Below, one piece after another: positions 1 to 11,559 of a stretch of DNA of 64,000 nt. Each line of letters begins with the position of its first letter. The first letter of the stretch is position 1. This stretch comes from Hsuehochloa calcarea (lineage: Eukaryota > Streptophyta > Magnoliopsida > Poales > Poaceae). Below the pieces are notes generated by a model, which was not told the DNA's origin, did no database searches, and worked only from the letters and a program-made list of their open reading frames with translations. The stretch is taken from contig CM070601.1 of NCBI GenBank assembly GCA_036346395.1, positions 14,629,763-14,693,762 of the forward strand. Direction: 5' to 3'. The position numbers and the translations under genes are program-made.

Positions 1-558
1 ACAAGGGAGCTTCGCTTTGAGGTAATGTGCGGGGATAATGGACGTCGCGGGACGAACAGCGAGAGGATTACCCACGAGTGCATGCTACACCGCTCTAGTT
101 GCGTATGCACTTGCAACAAGCCCCGTCTTCTGCATAGGCCCTGCTCCCATGTCATGGCCGCATGTTCCACAGTAGCGCAGTATCCTGGACAATACTTCTC
201 TAATTACTTCAAGAAGGAGGCGGTGATGCAAACATGGAGTGTGGAGATTTATGGTTACGCCGTGGTTGGCTATTTCACTGGCCATCCGAGCTGGGAGCAA
301 CTAATCTGAGCCACGGACATTGAAAAGCTGAAGGGAAAGGTCGGCTGGCGACAAGTACGGCGCATCAAGAACGACATGGACGAAGCAGAAGCTGAACATC
401 GTACAAAGAAGTGCTCCATTTGCAAGGAGTCTGGGCATACCTTCAAGAAATGCCCAATGAGAAATCCTCAGGACGAAGGAGACACCGGCACTCCGGAGGT
501 CGCCGCAGGGACATCATCCGGCCGCCCGACTCAAGGCAGTCCACATGGGGGACATTGA
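1..558 (+). pseudogene. Mutator-like (MULE) transposase, C-terminal remnant
   Basis: The reading frame enters from outside the window, so only the C-terminus is present. Around 103-170 it encodes a SWIM-type zinc finger (CTCNKPRLLHRPCSH, pattern CxC...CxH). From 376 it encodes a charged linker and a zinc knuckle (CSICKESGHTFKKCP). This order (SWIM, basic linker, CCHC knuckle) is the usual end of plant MuDR/MULE transposases, which cut and rejoin Mutator-type DNA transposons. A TGA at 307-309 interrupts the same frame between the two domains, so the copy is dead. The catalytic DDE domain is not in the window. A broken plant-mobile-domain gene lies just downstream on the other strand, a combination often found inside grass MULEs. 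Confidence 0.75.
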
Positions 559-737
559 GGACCTGCAAAATAAGATCACCGTTAGTAACTAGTGGGGTTC
601 AAAATAAAGTAGGGGAAGTGAATATGTCATGCTCACCTGTAAACTGTCTCGAGAATCTCCCATTACGGTGCCACGAGGACCCACCCGCCACGTCCGAGGG
701 GGGGGGAGCCCTTGGCCGTGAGTCACCATGGCTCCCC

Positions 738-2117
738 TCATCTACGCACTGGTGAATGTGAATGTGTCCTCAACCCGCGACAAGTCGCGATCTGGATCCC
801 TCGCCTCGCGTTCTCCGCGATACGCTGTAAGATCCCTCTGGCCTCCCTCCAAACGAGAACTGCTGCGTCCGGCCTGTCAACTCGAGGATCTTCCGGTGTA
901 GATCCACCTGCACACATAATCAACAAGTTGGAAACCTAAATCTAGCTAATTAAATATGAAGTACCGACTACTGAATACGTACCACCCGGTGGAATGCGGA
1001 ATACAGCTGTGTGGGGTACGTGTCGGATGTCGCAGCCTCGTGTCGTGGTGGGTCGACCACGACACGGACGCAACAAAGCCTCGTCCGACTGCCGTACCAC
1101 TCCATGTACTCCTCGTGCTCCATGGGGTTATAGGGAGCATCCTCCAAGACGACGTCGGCATAGGCGCTGAGCCAGCCCAAGGAACATCCTCTTCGTCTAG
1201 GTGGTAATTCCACGTACTCCCTTCCTAGTGTACCTGTGGATGGCAAGACAATCATTTGGTACGTATGTAACGCAGATTGTACTAAAGAATTAAAGCGCAA
1301 ACTAACTCGTGGATGTGGGCCGGCAGCCGCTGCGCCCAACGGGCTGGAACCTGCTGTCGCAGACCGAACTGGCGCAAGTCAGACCGAACTGGTGCATGAC
1401 TTGCGTCACCTGGTACTCCTCCATGAAGATCTCGTGCACCAAGGCCCTCCTCGTTTACCAGTACATGTTGTCTCGCGTGCACAGATTGGACAGTCCTCCG
1501 AGCGCGCGCGGACACCCTCTCCTCCCTGTACGGTCTCCAGATAACGCGGTCATCCCTCAGATGGTCGAACATCACGACGTAGGACGGGTACGACCCCTAT
1601 GTGATGATCGGTGTGTAGGCCACCTGTGAAATAGACCAAATTAACACTTAGCACATGAAATTGTGATTGCATTACGAGAAAATAATAAATATTCACGAAA
1701 CTAACCCATCGACGGCACCACACTGTGCCCATAGTAGCCTAGTCCACGTTGTGGTCTTCGGCATACAGGCTGACCGTGTACGCTCCCAAGTCCAGCTGTG
1801 GACGTCCGATCCGCGCCAGCGGAAGGAGGCCTGCCGCTCTCAACTTGCGTCTGGTCAAGTTACGAACGAACGTTAGTCCACACGTAGTAATCAGGCCACA
1901 AATGAGTACACGAAGATGACAATGGCACGTACCTCGGCACCCAGCTGGGGTGCAACTTCCAAGCCCTGATGAGCGTGCGCAGCCATAACGTGCCAAGCTC
2001 AATCGGTGCCTCGCCCTCTTGGGGGAGGATGGTACTGATGCAGCTACGGTGATGTAGACCAATCACTGGGTCAAGCAACTCGTACAGCCATTCGACGGCG
2101 TGGTCTGGATCCGCCAT
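738..2117 (-). pseudogene. Plant mobile domain (PMD/MAIN-like) protein, degenerate
   Basis: Several minus-strand fragments in different frames carry hallmarks of the plant mobile domain found in MAIN/MAIL proteins and carried by many MULEs: DPVIGLHHRS near 2060, LRAAGLLPLARIG near 1830, MFDHLRDDRVIWRPY near 1560, an FGLRQ segment near 1370, and HEEYMEWYGSRTR near 1110. The order along the minus strand matches the family, but frameshifts and stops separate the pieces and no single open frame links them. I read it as a decayed, transposon-borne PMD gene convergent with the transposase remnant. Exon boundaries were not resolved, and the ends are approximate. Confidence 0.55.
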
Positions 2118-3190
2118 ACCTGAAAATTCAGTGCATACATTGTAAAGATTACGAGTTCATACCACTAAACTAATTATGACTAAACTAATTACAACTAATT
2201 AATTAGGGCTATTTAATTTCAACACATTTTGAACCACTATCTAGTTCATACCAAAAATAACATAGCATATGATCATTATGACTGATTAATCACCACAAAG
2301 TATCATGCACTAATAAATTACGGATACCATAACTGCAACTATATTATAAATGTTACAAAACAAGTTGCATTAATTTCAACTAGCTAGCTAAGACTGATTA
2401 ATTATGACTACAGTAATAACGATAAAAGCATCCAACAAATTACTTGGCCTTCGGGGGAAGCAATAAAAAAAAGCCAAGCGATGAGTGACGAAAAGCAATC
2501 AAATAATTACTCTGCAAAAAAATTAAATATGTTACGTTCTCTGAGTTCTCAGCGACAAGCGCGATAACAAGAAGCAAAACGCAATTGAGACAGTTCGGTA
2601 TTTATAGCCGAGCGAAGGAGGGAACGCTGTGTTGGCGCCACAAATTCTGGATGCGTTGTCTAGGCGTAGCACTATAGGCAAGGGGGCAAAATAGCAATAG
2701 GACGACAGATGTGCAGAGTAGAGAGGTCGAGCGGTGGGAAAGCTGGCTATCGCACAGCGGCCATGTGGACTTTCCTACAATTTTGTTAGATATGATTATG
2801 CCTATTCTGTTAGGAGTACTTTGTGTGAGAATTTTTTAAACCTAAAATCTAAATTTTGGAGATAATTTTTGAACATATATAATATTGTAGAAAATATTAA
2901 ACAATCAAGTCCACTATCTAAGGAGCCTTTGAAACAAAATTCATAGTTTTTGGAGCTCATTTTCTATATTTAGAAATTCCTACAAACAACATATTTAAAT
3001 GAAATTACAAGAAAAATTTAGAATGAATAAAATTATGAAAAAAAACTACACAAGCAAGTACACTACGTCGGGAGGCTTCACAAAAATTTTATAATTTTTT
3101 GAGCCCATTTTCTATATTCAAATTTCATAATTGGCTAATTAGGTGAATTATGAATAAATAAATTAATTAGGAACAATTAAACATTGGTAA
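2118..3190. other. AT-rich stretch with no recognised gene
   Basis: No coding exon is supported here. The first part repeats short motifs of the type 'gactaattaattatgac'; the rest is AT-rich intergenic sequence. It may include the non-coding side of the adjacent MULE, but I could not find its terminal inverted repeat. Confidence 0.4.
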
Positions 3191-3196
3191 TTAGAT

Positions 3197-3345
3197 GGAG
3201 CACCGCACAGTAGCCATGCAGCCTAGGTGACCCCGCACGGTGGCCGTGCGGCCGTGGCGACACCGCACGGTGACCATGTGGTACCCCCGATGTGTTACAC
3301 CCATATCAAATCCGTGCGGCGGCCGTGCGGTGGAGGTGCCAATTC
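3197..3345. repeat. GC-rich short tandem motif (cgcacggtggcc-like)
   Basis: About four to five imperfect copies of a unit like 'caccgcacggtggccgtg' follow each other, in sharp contrast to the AT-rich DNA on the left. No protein is recognised. It looks like transposon subterminal repeat DNA. Confidence 0.45.
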
Positions 3346-3563
3346 TGCGATCTCCACACGCCGACTGCCATTCTTGCGAATACGGCCGCAAAAATTGCCA
3401 ATTCAGCCAAACAGTCTCCTCTCCTGGCTATCACGTCGACGCCTCGTACTCACCTTCCTTCCCCTCTGCAGAATTCTGCAGTGTTGCGTAATTGGTGAAC
3501 AATTGATATAGTTATCATGTAGTAGTACTAGGTAAATGTTACTACTAACAGTAGGAGGAGTAC

Positions 3564-4076
3564 CAGGGCCGACCTAGCAATAGGGTGAGCTTGGGCGGCT
3601 GCCCAAGGTACGCCACTGGTGGGACCCCCATCCCACCCATTCCAGCACCTGCCATGAGCGAGCTCTGCTCGGCGTCGATGAATGGAAGAACAAGTAAGGT
3701 AAGCAACGTCCTGGAGAGCTAGGCCAAGGGACTGAGGGAGAGTATTGGATTGCATGATGAGGAACTAAGTACAGGCCAAGCCCAGCCTAGTATCCATCAG
3801 TCACATGGTCAAAGCTCATTCCCACACTCTGAAGGAGGGTAGCTTGAGCAATCCAGTCGAGACATCGAGCTAGCCCTAGCAGCTGCTGGCTAGCGTACGA
3901 GGCAAGCCTAAAGCAGCGCGCAACCACTAGTGCCTAAAGAAATTAGTTGAAAATATAATGTATTGGGATTTGTGATAGGTTGAGTGTTTGATTTGCTAGA
4001 TTAGAATTGTATCACACAGGTGCACCCGTGACGGTTATCCCGCCCGACCTAAAATTTATTTCTGAGTCCGCCACTG
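3564..4076. mobile_element. Non-autonomous hAT element with 8-bp target duplication
   Basis: The element starts CAGGGCCG and ends GTCCGCCACTG, whose reverse complement CAGTGGCGGAC matches the hAT-type terminal inverted repeat form. It is flanked on both sides by the identical 8-bp sequence aggagtac (3556-3563 and 4077-4084), the length hAT transposases generate. The 513-bp body has no transposase, so it must have moved with help from another element. The 'gggtgagcttgggcggctgcc' type start is common in grass hAT families. An intact target duplication suggests a fairly recent insertion. Confidence 0.85.
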
Positions 4077-4084
4077 AGGAGTAC

Positions 4085-5310
4085 ACTTGTAATATATGCT
4101 TGGACATTAGAAAATGACAGTAAAAGGTTAGTAGTATAGTCGCAAGGTGGAAGCAGTGAGAAACCAGCCGCGGAGGTGGTGTGCTCAATGCTCAGTGCGT
4201 GCGCTTTCTCAGGTTCATCATGGGACTTTCCCTCAAGGGTTATTTACATATATGCTACTGCAAAGTTCTTAATTTTGATATATAACACTTTCGTTGGTGA
4301 AGTTATATATTTTATTTATGTGTACATTATCCGTTAAGTTATCTGTGACCGATTTAAATCCAATCCGCATCCGTCTCGTATCCGTATCCGAAAAAATCTA
4401 TATCCATATCTGATTTTGAATCTCAATTAAAAATATGAATTGTGATAAAGAGAGCAATATCCGCTTCCTGTTTTCACCTCTACTTTACCGTGCCGTATAT
4501 CAGAATAACCCTTCTTTGAAAGGAAGGGATTTGTGTGTGCCGCTGGTCCGTGCCAAGTCAATTCATTCTTCTTTCTAAATGAGTCCAGGTCGTCGTTGTT
4601 GGTTGGGGAAAATGAGTTCAGTGGTAGTATTTATTCTTGGACTTGCATTGCGGTGCCTTCTGTTTTACGTGTCGTTTGAAACGATGGTGATACTATAGCT
4701 TACTTTGGGTCGGCCATGTTTGGGCGTTTGGTAGCTTGAGCGCCAGATAAGTCAGCTGGTAGTGGTGCTGTGGTGACTCGGATGATTTGGGGTGACTCGG
4801 ATGATTACTTTTTTTTGGGAGGCCGAGGCAAGCTCTCAGGTGACTTGCTCGGTATTAGTGTGGGGTTAGTAAGGTTATGTACAGTTGATTTACATTAGTT
4901 GTTTGTAACCTCTGTTATATAAGATTTAAACTAACGTTAATGAAAAAGAATAAAGAGAAAGAAATATGTTATCTACAATCGTAGAACCGACTGTATCAGT
5001 AGAATCAAAGAAAGTATTAAAAGATTGTGTGTTGTCTACAATCATGTAGCCGACTATATCATTATAATCGATTGTATAAGGTATTTTTAGTGTTATCTAC
5101 CTGTAAAATAAAGAGTTGCTATCCTACAATGAATGCTTTCCCAGGACATCCCTGCCCAAATTAATTTCATCTTAAATTCAGTGTTAGTGCTCTAGTGAGG
5201 ACGCAACCGTACCATAACAACAAAATCAATGCAACACATCAATACGCAGAGCACTGCCGAACTAAAAATGTTGGATGAGCGACGGTGCCAGCACTAGCAT
5301 CCTTTCTCCC
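4085..5310. other. Intergenic, transposon-derived fragments
   Basis: No gene is recognised. Around 4375-4490 there is a run of 'atccgtatccg'-like motifs typical of old hAT-family debris. Around 4975-5100 there are repeated 'tctacaatc.tgtagccgact' motifs. Nothing else could be assigned. Confidence 0.35.
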
Positions 5311-5575
5311 GGTAAGAAACGAGTTTCTGCATGACTTGATATGTTTTTTTATTTATAATAGTAGAAGTAGCGGCTGTCCTTTCATAATAGTAAAAATAGT
5401 CCTAAAATTTTTACTGTATCTCTTATCTGCAAAGAATCCGCGAAGGTAAGAAACAAGTTTCTGCATGATTTGATATATATTTTTTATTTATAATAGTAAA
5501 AGTAGCGGCTGTCCTTTCGTAGTAGTAAAAATAGTACTAAAACTTCTATTGTACCTCCGCAGAGGGAAAGAAACG
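5311..5575. repeat. Two-copy tandem duplication, period about 134 bp
   Basis: The block beginning 'ggtaagaaacgagtttctgc' at 5311 recurs at 5445 as 'ggtaagaaacaagtttctgc'. Both blocks run through 'agtagcggctgtcctttc' and 'agtaaaaatagt'. The copies differ by scattered substitutions. A third partial start (aaagaaacgagt) follows near 5567. No coding function is seen. Confidence 0.7.
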
Positions 5576-5579
5576 AGTG

Positions 5580-6785
5580 ATACACACAATTTTAAATAAT
5601 GATTGCTATAGTACAAAATAGTGTCCCCCAACGTGATGCTCTTCGGAAGCACAGCAGCAGCTGTCATGTCGCCTTCCTGCCGTGATCTAGTAGCGTGGTA
5701 GGTGACTTACCTAGTATTTTTTAATACTATTTTTGTAATTGTGTCCAAGTATGAACTACAAATAAAATATATAACAATTTAGCTAAAGACTCGTAATGAA
5801 ACTACTACTAGTACCATCTCTTAAGCATTTTACAATGAACACAAAAGATGTAACAATGTTCATGTATACTCCAGATTCTAGACGCGCGATGAAAAGATGA
5901 ACGCGGAAAAGGGGGGGCATCCCATTCCAGTTTCGACGGTCACGAGAGCAAAATGGGCTCCTATTCCGGCGGTTTAACGCACCTGTTTGCTACCAGTATC
6001 TTCAGTCCAGTCCAGGTCACACAAAGACGCACACCGATTGCGTGCAAGCCCAAAAGAAGGGAAGAAAAGGTGAACGAAATGATGCTGTTGGCCACAATCT
6101 GGAAAGGAAAATCGTATGGGGGAAAAAGAAGTGCTCGTAAGCTGCTCCGGTTTCACCACGGTCGTACGCCATGGACTTCTGGCCATACAACAAGTCAATG
6201 CTCGCTCACGCGACTAGGTCTGGTCAACTCTTTATAACATTTTCTTTTCATTAGACCACCTTTATCACATTTTTCTAACGTGCAAGCGCGTGAGGAATTC
6301 CATCAAATGGCAGGCACAATTTGCCCCGTGTCGATCGGATTCTCTACAAGGTAGAGTTCGACCTCTGACTCATCCCGATGTACTACTGCATGCTCTGGAT
6401 AAACTACACTCTACTTTGGCAATGCTACTACTTCACTCCCCCCTAGATTCTTAATACATTGGATCCGTCTCGATAAGGCGATGCAGAGAACATAAGGGAA
6501 CATGCATATTTAACCACATATTAATTGTATGTTGGCTTGAGAAAGTCAACTGTACTACTACTTTCCTACCAAATCAAGCTCGTTACCAATTTTCTCATGC
6601 TAGACAATGCCAAGTTACCAAAAGATAATTGACCCAATTTTGCACACCCCGTACGGTAAGAGTGGCAGTGGAGAAAACAACAATCAACCGTGGAAAAATT
6701 GCAGCTAAGCTGGGCGCGCCCGGCTGTACCGCGTCTCCTCCACCCCACCGGTAATATCGTGGCGGATGCGTGAGATGACAGCTTC
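5580..6785. other. Intergenic DNA without recognised gene
   Basis: Open frames at 5953-6237 and 6566-6862 have no recognisable domain, no plausible splice structure and no shared codon pattern with the real genes. I see no RNA gene or clear transposon end here. Confidence 0.35.
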
Positions 6786-6790
6786 GTGAG

Positions 6791-8970
6791 TGAAATAACC
6801 CGAATTTTAGAAGGAAAAAAAATGTTTTTTGTCTTTGGTTTGAATTTGAATTTCTTTCTCAATTCAGATTTCTAAACACGAATCCGATTTCTCCTTTTGC
6901 CATTCCAATTTTTCTATGTTGAAGATGCCTTCCTCAAAGCCGTCACCGTCCCTGTTCTTCTTTGCCTCACGTCGCACCGCACCGACCATCTTCCTCGCGC
7001 CACCTCGCTCCGCACCAATGGCTGCCGCCTCCCTCGCCACTCGTCGACAACCCTCTCCTCGCCATTAATGCTTGCGCCAGCTTCACTCGCCGTGCGCCAA
7101 CGCCAACGCCTGCCGCCCCCCGCACTTTCGCCGACGCCACGCGCGCGTCCCACCTCACCAACGCACACCCTCGCTCCAGTAGAGAGCCACCACTCCCACA
7201 ACACCACCGCACTGCCACCTTGCCCTCTCGCCGCGCCATTTCCGCTTCGCCAACCCCGCTGCCCCCACGCGCTGCGCTCGCCCCGCTCGGTTCCTAGAGC
7301 CACCGCCTTCGCCGACTATCAAAGCCATCCAACCCAAAGCCAGACCCATCACCAGCACCCTCTAAATCCCACTGAACCACCATATCTTCCCCAACTCCGG
7401 CAAGACCCTCGAATCTCGCCACCTTCACCTTCCTCGCCGGTGAACCCAAACTCAAATTTGCCGCCACTGTCCCTCCTTTTCCCTCCCAACTCGTTACCAG
7501 CACCGTCCTTACCCCCAAAAGCTTTTCCCCACCACCATCAGCTCGGGAGCGTTGGAGCTCACTCCTAGCTCATGCGCTGCGCATGGCTTCAAGCTGCACT
7601 GCGTTGGGCCTTTTGGCCTAGCCGAGTTGGTCATTCGGCTTGGCCAAGTGTTGGGCGACCCAATCCGTTAGCTAAAGCCCAAAACCTAGTATCGTTAATT
7701 GGCCTTGACCCATAGTAAATAGTGCTAGCTCGACACTGTTCATTTAATATGTTACTATTTATCTAAACATATTTTCAACATAATATGTCCATTTTGACTG
7801 TTTCGAGCCCGTGAATCCCATTTTCAACCTTGTTTATCCAAATCAAGTGCTAAATAAATCCCCACCATCCCACACCACCCTTCTTTTTATTTCTTTCCAA
7901 ATTTATTTTATCTGCATGTTATTCCCAGCTCGCTCCTCGTTGAGTCTGGATATTTTATTATTTTATTTTGCGTTAGGTCCCGACTTTGACAACCAAACTC
8001 CAGAAAACGCCGGACAAGACGAGTTAATAGAAGGCTTTGAGCAAGGAGGCAAGTTGCATTCATTTGATTATTTTGAGCCTATATTTCATGTACTTATATT
8101 ATCATATTTATGCCAATTATTTTAATATTAAAATAATACTATTGAATGCCATGATGAGTAGATAAATTCCATCACCCCACATACAAGGTCTCCTATTCTT
8201 TGTAGGTCATATTCACATTGACAAGTTTATGTTACATAAAATAATAACTAAATATTTAGTATTGTCACGCAATGTGTTTGTAAATACTAAAAAATAGTCT
8301 TGGCTAATCGTCAATGGTTTGGTGGAGAGTTGAGCGTTGAGACCAGGAGATTGGACAACCCAGTAGACTTGATAAAAGTGAGTCGAAGGTGGGTAGCCAC
8401 GAGTTGCTTGTTAGCTCAACTCTCCACAGAAAACAGGTAAGGACAAGAACATTGTGTCAAATAACAGACACAAAAATCGCTCAACCATGGGTTTGGTATA
8501 TCCAACATGGTTTAGAACACTGCTCTTCTGATTGAATATTTACAAGATGAACACCTGCTCTTGTGTATAGAGCAGTCGCAGTTTTGGGGGTGGGACAGGA
8601 GTGGGGCTGGAGGGACACTCGCTAGTCTACACAACGGTAGGTACCATCAGCATCGGACCACGCATTCCACTATTGGCCGGTGGTTTCCTGATTGTTGTAT
8701 GGTCCAAGAACCTGCCGGGTAAAGGCTAGAAAGGTTGAGCAGTGGAACTGCCTTGTTATCTCAACTCAGACGCACGATATCAGGTTGTGTGTATATAGCT
8801 TGACAGTATGAGTTTGATGCATCTTGTGGATAAAATTGGGCAACTTTACAAAGTATAATCAAAGGTACTCGGATACGCAGTGCTTCCGGTTAATGAAGCT
8901 ATGTTCATGGGTGATTCTAGTACACGAGGCATAAGTAGAGATTTTGAGATGTTAAGATGGTAATCACAAT
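6791..8970 (+). mobile_element. Ty3/gypsy (Tekay-like) LTR sequence, plus orientation
   Basis: The stretch opens with 'tgaaataacccgaattttag', resembling the 'TGTAACATCCCGAA' start of grass Tekay/Del-type LTRs. It continues with the C-rich, Pro/Ser/Arg-codon leader such LTRs carry (6900-7570), then the 'agctcgggagcgttggagctcac' block and an 'aggaggcaagttgcattcatttg' block near 8045. A long open frame at 6897-7568 lies in the C-rich leader and is low-complexity. I do not treat it as a gene. The inner end is not sharp and no paired LTR in the same orientation was found, so it is a remnant or solo LTR. Confidence 0.5.
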
Positions 8971-9059
8971 TGTTAAGTAAACCCCTGATGTTATATTCAT
9001 ATAATTTTACTGTTTCAAAGATAAACTATTTTAACTCAAATGTTGCATCCACACATACC

Positions 9060-9352
9060 TTGATGAGGACATCCCTCCTTCGGATACACGCACTACACAA
9101 GACCCTCCAGATCTGGGTGCTGAACTACACGGTCCTATGACAAGAGCTAGAGCACATCACTTAATCGATCAGGTAAAGTCGTTTCTAGGGCTGAGTGTAT
9201 TATTTGAGAACTCTATGATGCTGCCTAATGGAGATGATTTACTTGTACTCAGGAATCTAGGACTACGACCAGTTCAAGAAGGTTTACGACCACTACAAGA
9301 AGATCTACGACCACTACAAGAAGACCTACGATTAGTTGATTCGATTAAGTGA
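9060..9352 (+). pseudogene. Ty3/gypsy polyprotein C-terminal remnant
   Basis: The frame reads ...HGPMTRARAHHLIDQVKSFL. GPxTRARA..L...V.SFL is the characteristic last segment of many grass gypsy polyproteins, just before the 3' LTR. Only this tail is present; reverse transcriptase, RNase H and integrase are missing. A short array of about 21 bp (ctacgaccactacaagaaga-like) follows at 9260-9345, then LTR-like DNA. Confidence 0.6.
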
Positions 9353-9355
9353 TGG

Positions 9356-9915
9356 ACTCCTCAAGACCACCCTAGGACCAGTCCTACGACCAGATCTTCG
9401 ACCAGAAATACGCAACACAAGGTGCTGCGTCACCGTTTTGGAAACTAATAAGACTTTGTAAACGTAACGAGGTCAGAGTCCAGGTTGTGTACGCTTCATC
9501 CCACGGCCGCACAACCCTAGGTCGACCTCCTCACGTTCCCTATAAATATCTGATGAGTCGCCATAGTTTAGAGGCGGGTTTTCTTAGATTATTCGCCAAT
9601 TGCGGTTTGATTATCGGTTTGAGGAACCCCACTTGTAAACTTCATCCATATCCGCAATACAATTCAGATTGCATCTACCTTGTTCTTGTGAGTTGCTTCG
9701 ATTGCTTGCAGGAACAATAACCTTCGTGGTAAGGTCGATCGCGTGCAAGCGTGGTCGATAACGACAGGCGTGCGGGTGTAGCGAATTGCGAGGTGACGAT
9801 CTGTTGGTCGGAAGCCTCAAAACGTCAACGTCCTCACGACGAACCAAAATCGAACCTATCGAAAGATCGGACCGCCGTGACTCATCATACCTGATATGGT
9901 GAACCCTCAACAATC
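9356..9915 (+). mobile_element. Gypsy 3' LTR remnant
   Basis: Following the polyprotein tail is LTR-type sequence: a promoter-like 'ccctataaatatctgatgag' near 9538 and the block 'attgcttgcaggaacaataaccttcgtggt' region near 9700-9730, which recurs in grass gypsy LTRs. The sequence ends around 'cctgatatggtgaaccctcaacaa' near 9890-9915. No target duplication was identified. Confidence 0.5.
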
Positions 9916-11025
9916 AATTGAACCCTTGCATGTAGTTAAATAGCTTTTCATGCAACTTACTGAGTATGGTTGTGTACTCATACTTGTTAAATCAACTACA
10001 TAAGAAAACTGAGAGAACTATGAGAATCTCGTTGAGGAAGGTTTTGATGGATCTCTGGATGGCTTTGATTACTGGTATTATGTTTCGATCGCGCTCAAAC
10101 GTGCTTGTGGTTTGAAAATTCTTTTGTCTTGTGATATATGAACTTTGAGCTTGGATGCCAATGTCGGTGTCAAAATCGGTTGTTGCGACTTACACTTGTG
10201 TAATATAAGTTTGGTTTTTTAATGTAATCGAAAGTTTGCTTGTGATACTATTTTTTACTTCACGACTGCATATTTTGATCGGTTGTAAAAAATTTAACGA
10301 TTAAGTCATTTCAGGATGACCGACCACCAACGATGTGGCCATACACGGCACGAACTGCGCGATCTCTGAATCCCAGCCGGGACCCAGGCCAACGCTGCGC
10401 GGTCGCCACCGAAACCCTCGCTTTCCCCGGGATTAAATCATTGCCGTTTGCCGGACACACAGCCAGGGGAGTGGGGAAACCCTCTGGTCAAACGCTGCAT
10501 CGCACCGCGTACTGCTGCTGGCTTTGGAGTGCACTTCAGTGTATCTCTCTTCTTCGTTTCGTCTATATGGATTTTGTGGGCTTGTGGCCTACAAGCCAAC
10601 CATGCAGATCGCTGGATTAATTCACTCCCTCTGGTCTCTTCGTTTTGAAAGAAAACTGGTCTCTTCGTGGTTACAACGCTTTAGGATGGTGGTCTCCTTT
10701 CCAATTCATTGGAGATTTGGAGTAGGAGTAGCATGTGTGCATGTCATTTTTCGGTTGTTTCATAGATTTAATTGGTTTCGGCCGAATACAACTGTAGATT
10801 TAAGGCATAAATGCAGCATTTCAGTACATTTAGGAAGGGTCGTGTTCAGGTGCAGAACCACTGGCGATATATCGACATTAGATCTACAAATTGACACGGT
10901 GTATACCAAGGACAAAGATGAAGGGTTAGAACATGTCAACCCTTATGGATCAATTCAGGAGTTAGGAGTATGCTAATATTACGCTCATATATGGTGGGTC
11001 CAAGCTATATTTCTTTGGAAGAAGT
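9916..11025. other. Unassigned sequence with a 150-codon open frame
   Basis: An open frame at 10524-10976 (plus) and overlapping frames at 10333-10648 show no recognisable domain. The 10330-10500 part is GC-richer than its surroundings and could be a gene or transposon relic, but I cannot name it. Confidence 0.3.
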
Positions 11026-11028
11026 CCA

Positions 11029-11540
11029 TATAACATCCTGAAGTTTGCTCAAAAGTTCGGCCATCGCCCCAAACTACGATACCAAACATTTGACTTCCCT
11101 AACTTTGCAATCCGGTTCAAATAATACCCTAACCCGATTTCGCAGGTTGGTATTGCTTGTGTGGCGCGATGAGTGAGCGGTTTTACCACGTAGTATGACA
11201 TGCTGACCAAGTGGAGAATGACAGGTAGGGCCAACATGGGCTTCTCCCCCCAAATCGAAACAGATGGAGAGGGAGCTACAGGGGTGGCGACTATGGAAGC
11301 GCGGCTGGGAGCTCCGCTAGGGAGAAGCCCTATGGCTCCCACCTGTTATTAACTCAACTTAGCCAGCGTGTCATTCTACGTAGCAAAACCATTCGCTCAT
11401 CTCGCCACGCGGGCAATATCAACATACAAAACCAGGTCATGGTGTTATTTAAACTGGGTTACAAAGTTCGGGAGTCAAATGTATGATTTAATAGTTTGGG
11501 GTGCAGGACGAACTTTCAATCACAGTTCAGAGTGTTATAT
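11029..11540. mobile_element. MITE with long imperfect terminal inverted repeats
   Basis: The left arm (about 11029-11190) and the reverse complement of the right arm (about 11375-11540) align over roughly 160 bp: both read 'atataaca..ctgaa', '.ccccaaact', 'catttgac.cc..aactttg.aa', and end in 'ttttaccacgtag.atgaca' / 'ttttgctacgtagaatgaca'. The pairing is imperfect but continuous, giving a foldback of about 0.5 kb with a short unique centre. It has no coding capacity. Family not identified. Confidence 0.7.
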
Positions 11541-11559
11541 ACATTTTTTCCCCCTATTT

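Noticed and set aside
6897..7568. 223-codon Pro/Ser-rich open frame as a gene
   Set aside because: It lies in the C-rich leader of a gypsy-type LTR, has no domain, and both strands are open there because of base composition.
10524..10976. 150-codon open frame as a new gene
   Set aside because: No domain, no splice context and no second line of evidence; left as unassigned sequence.
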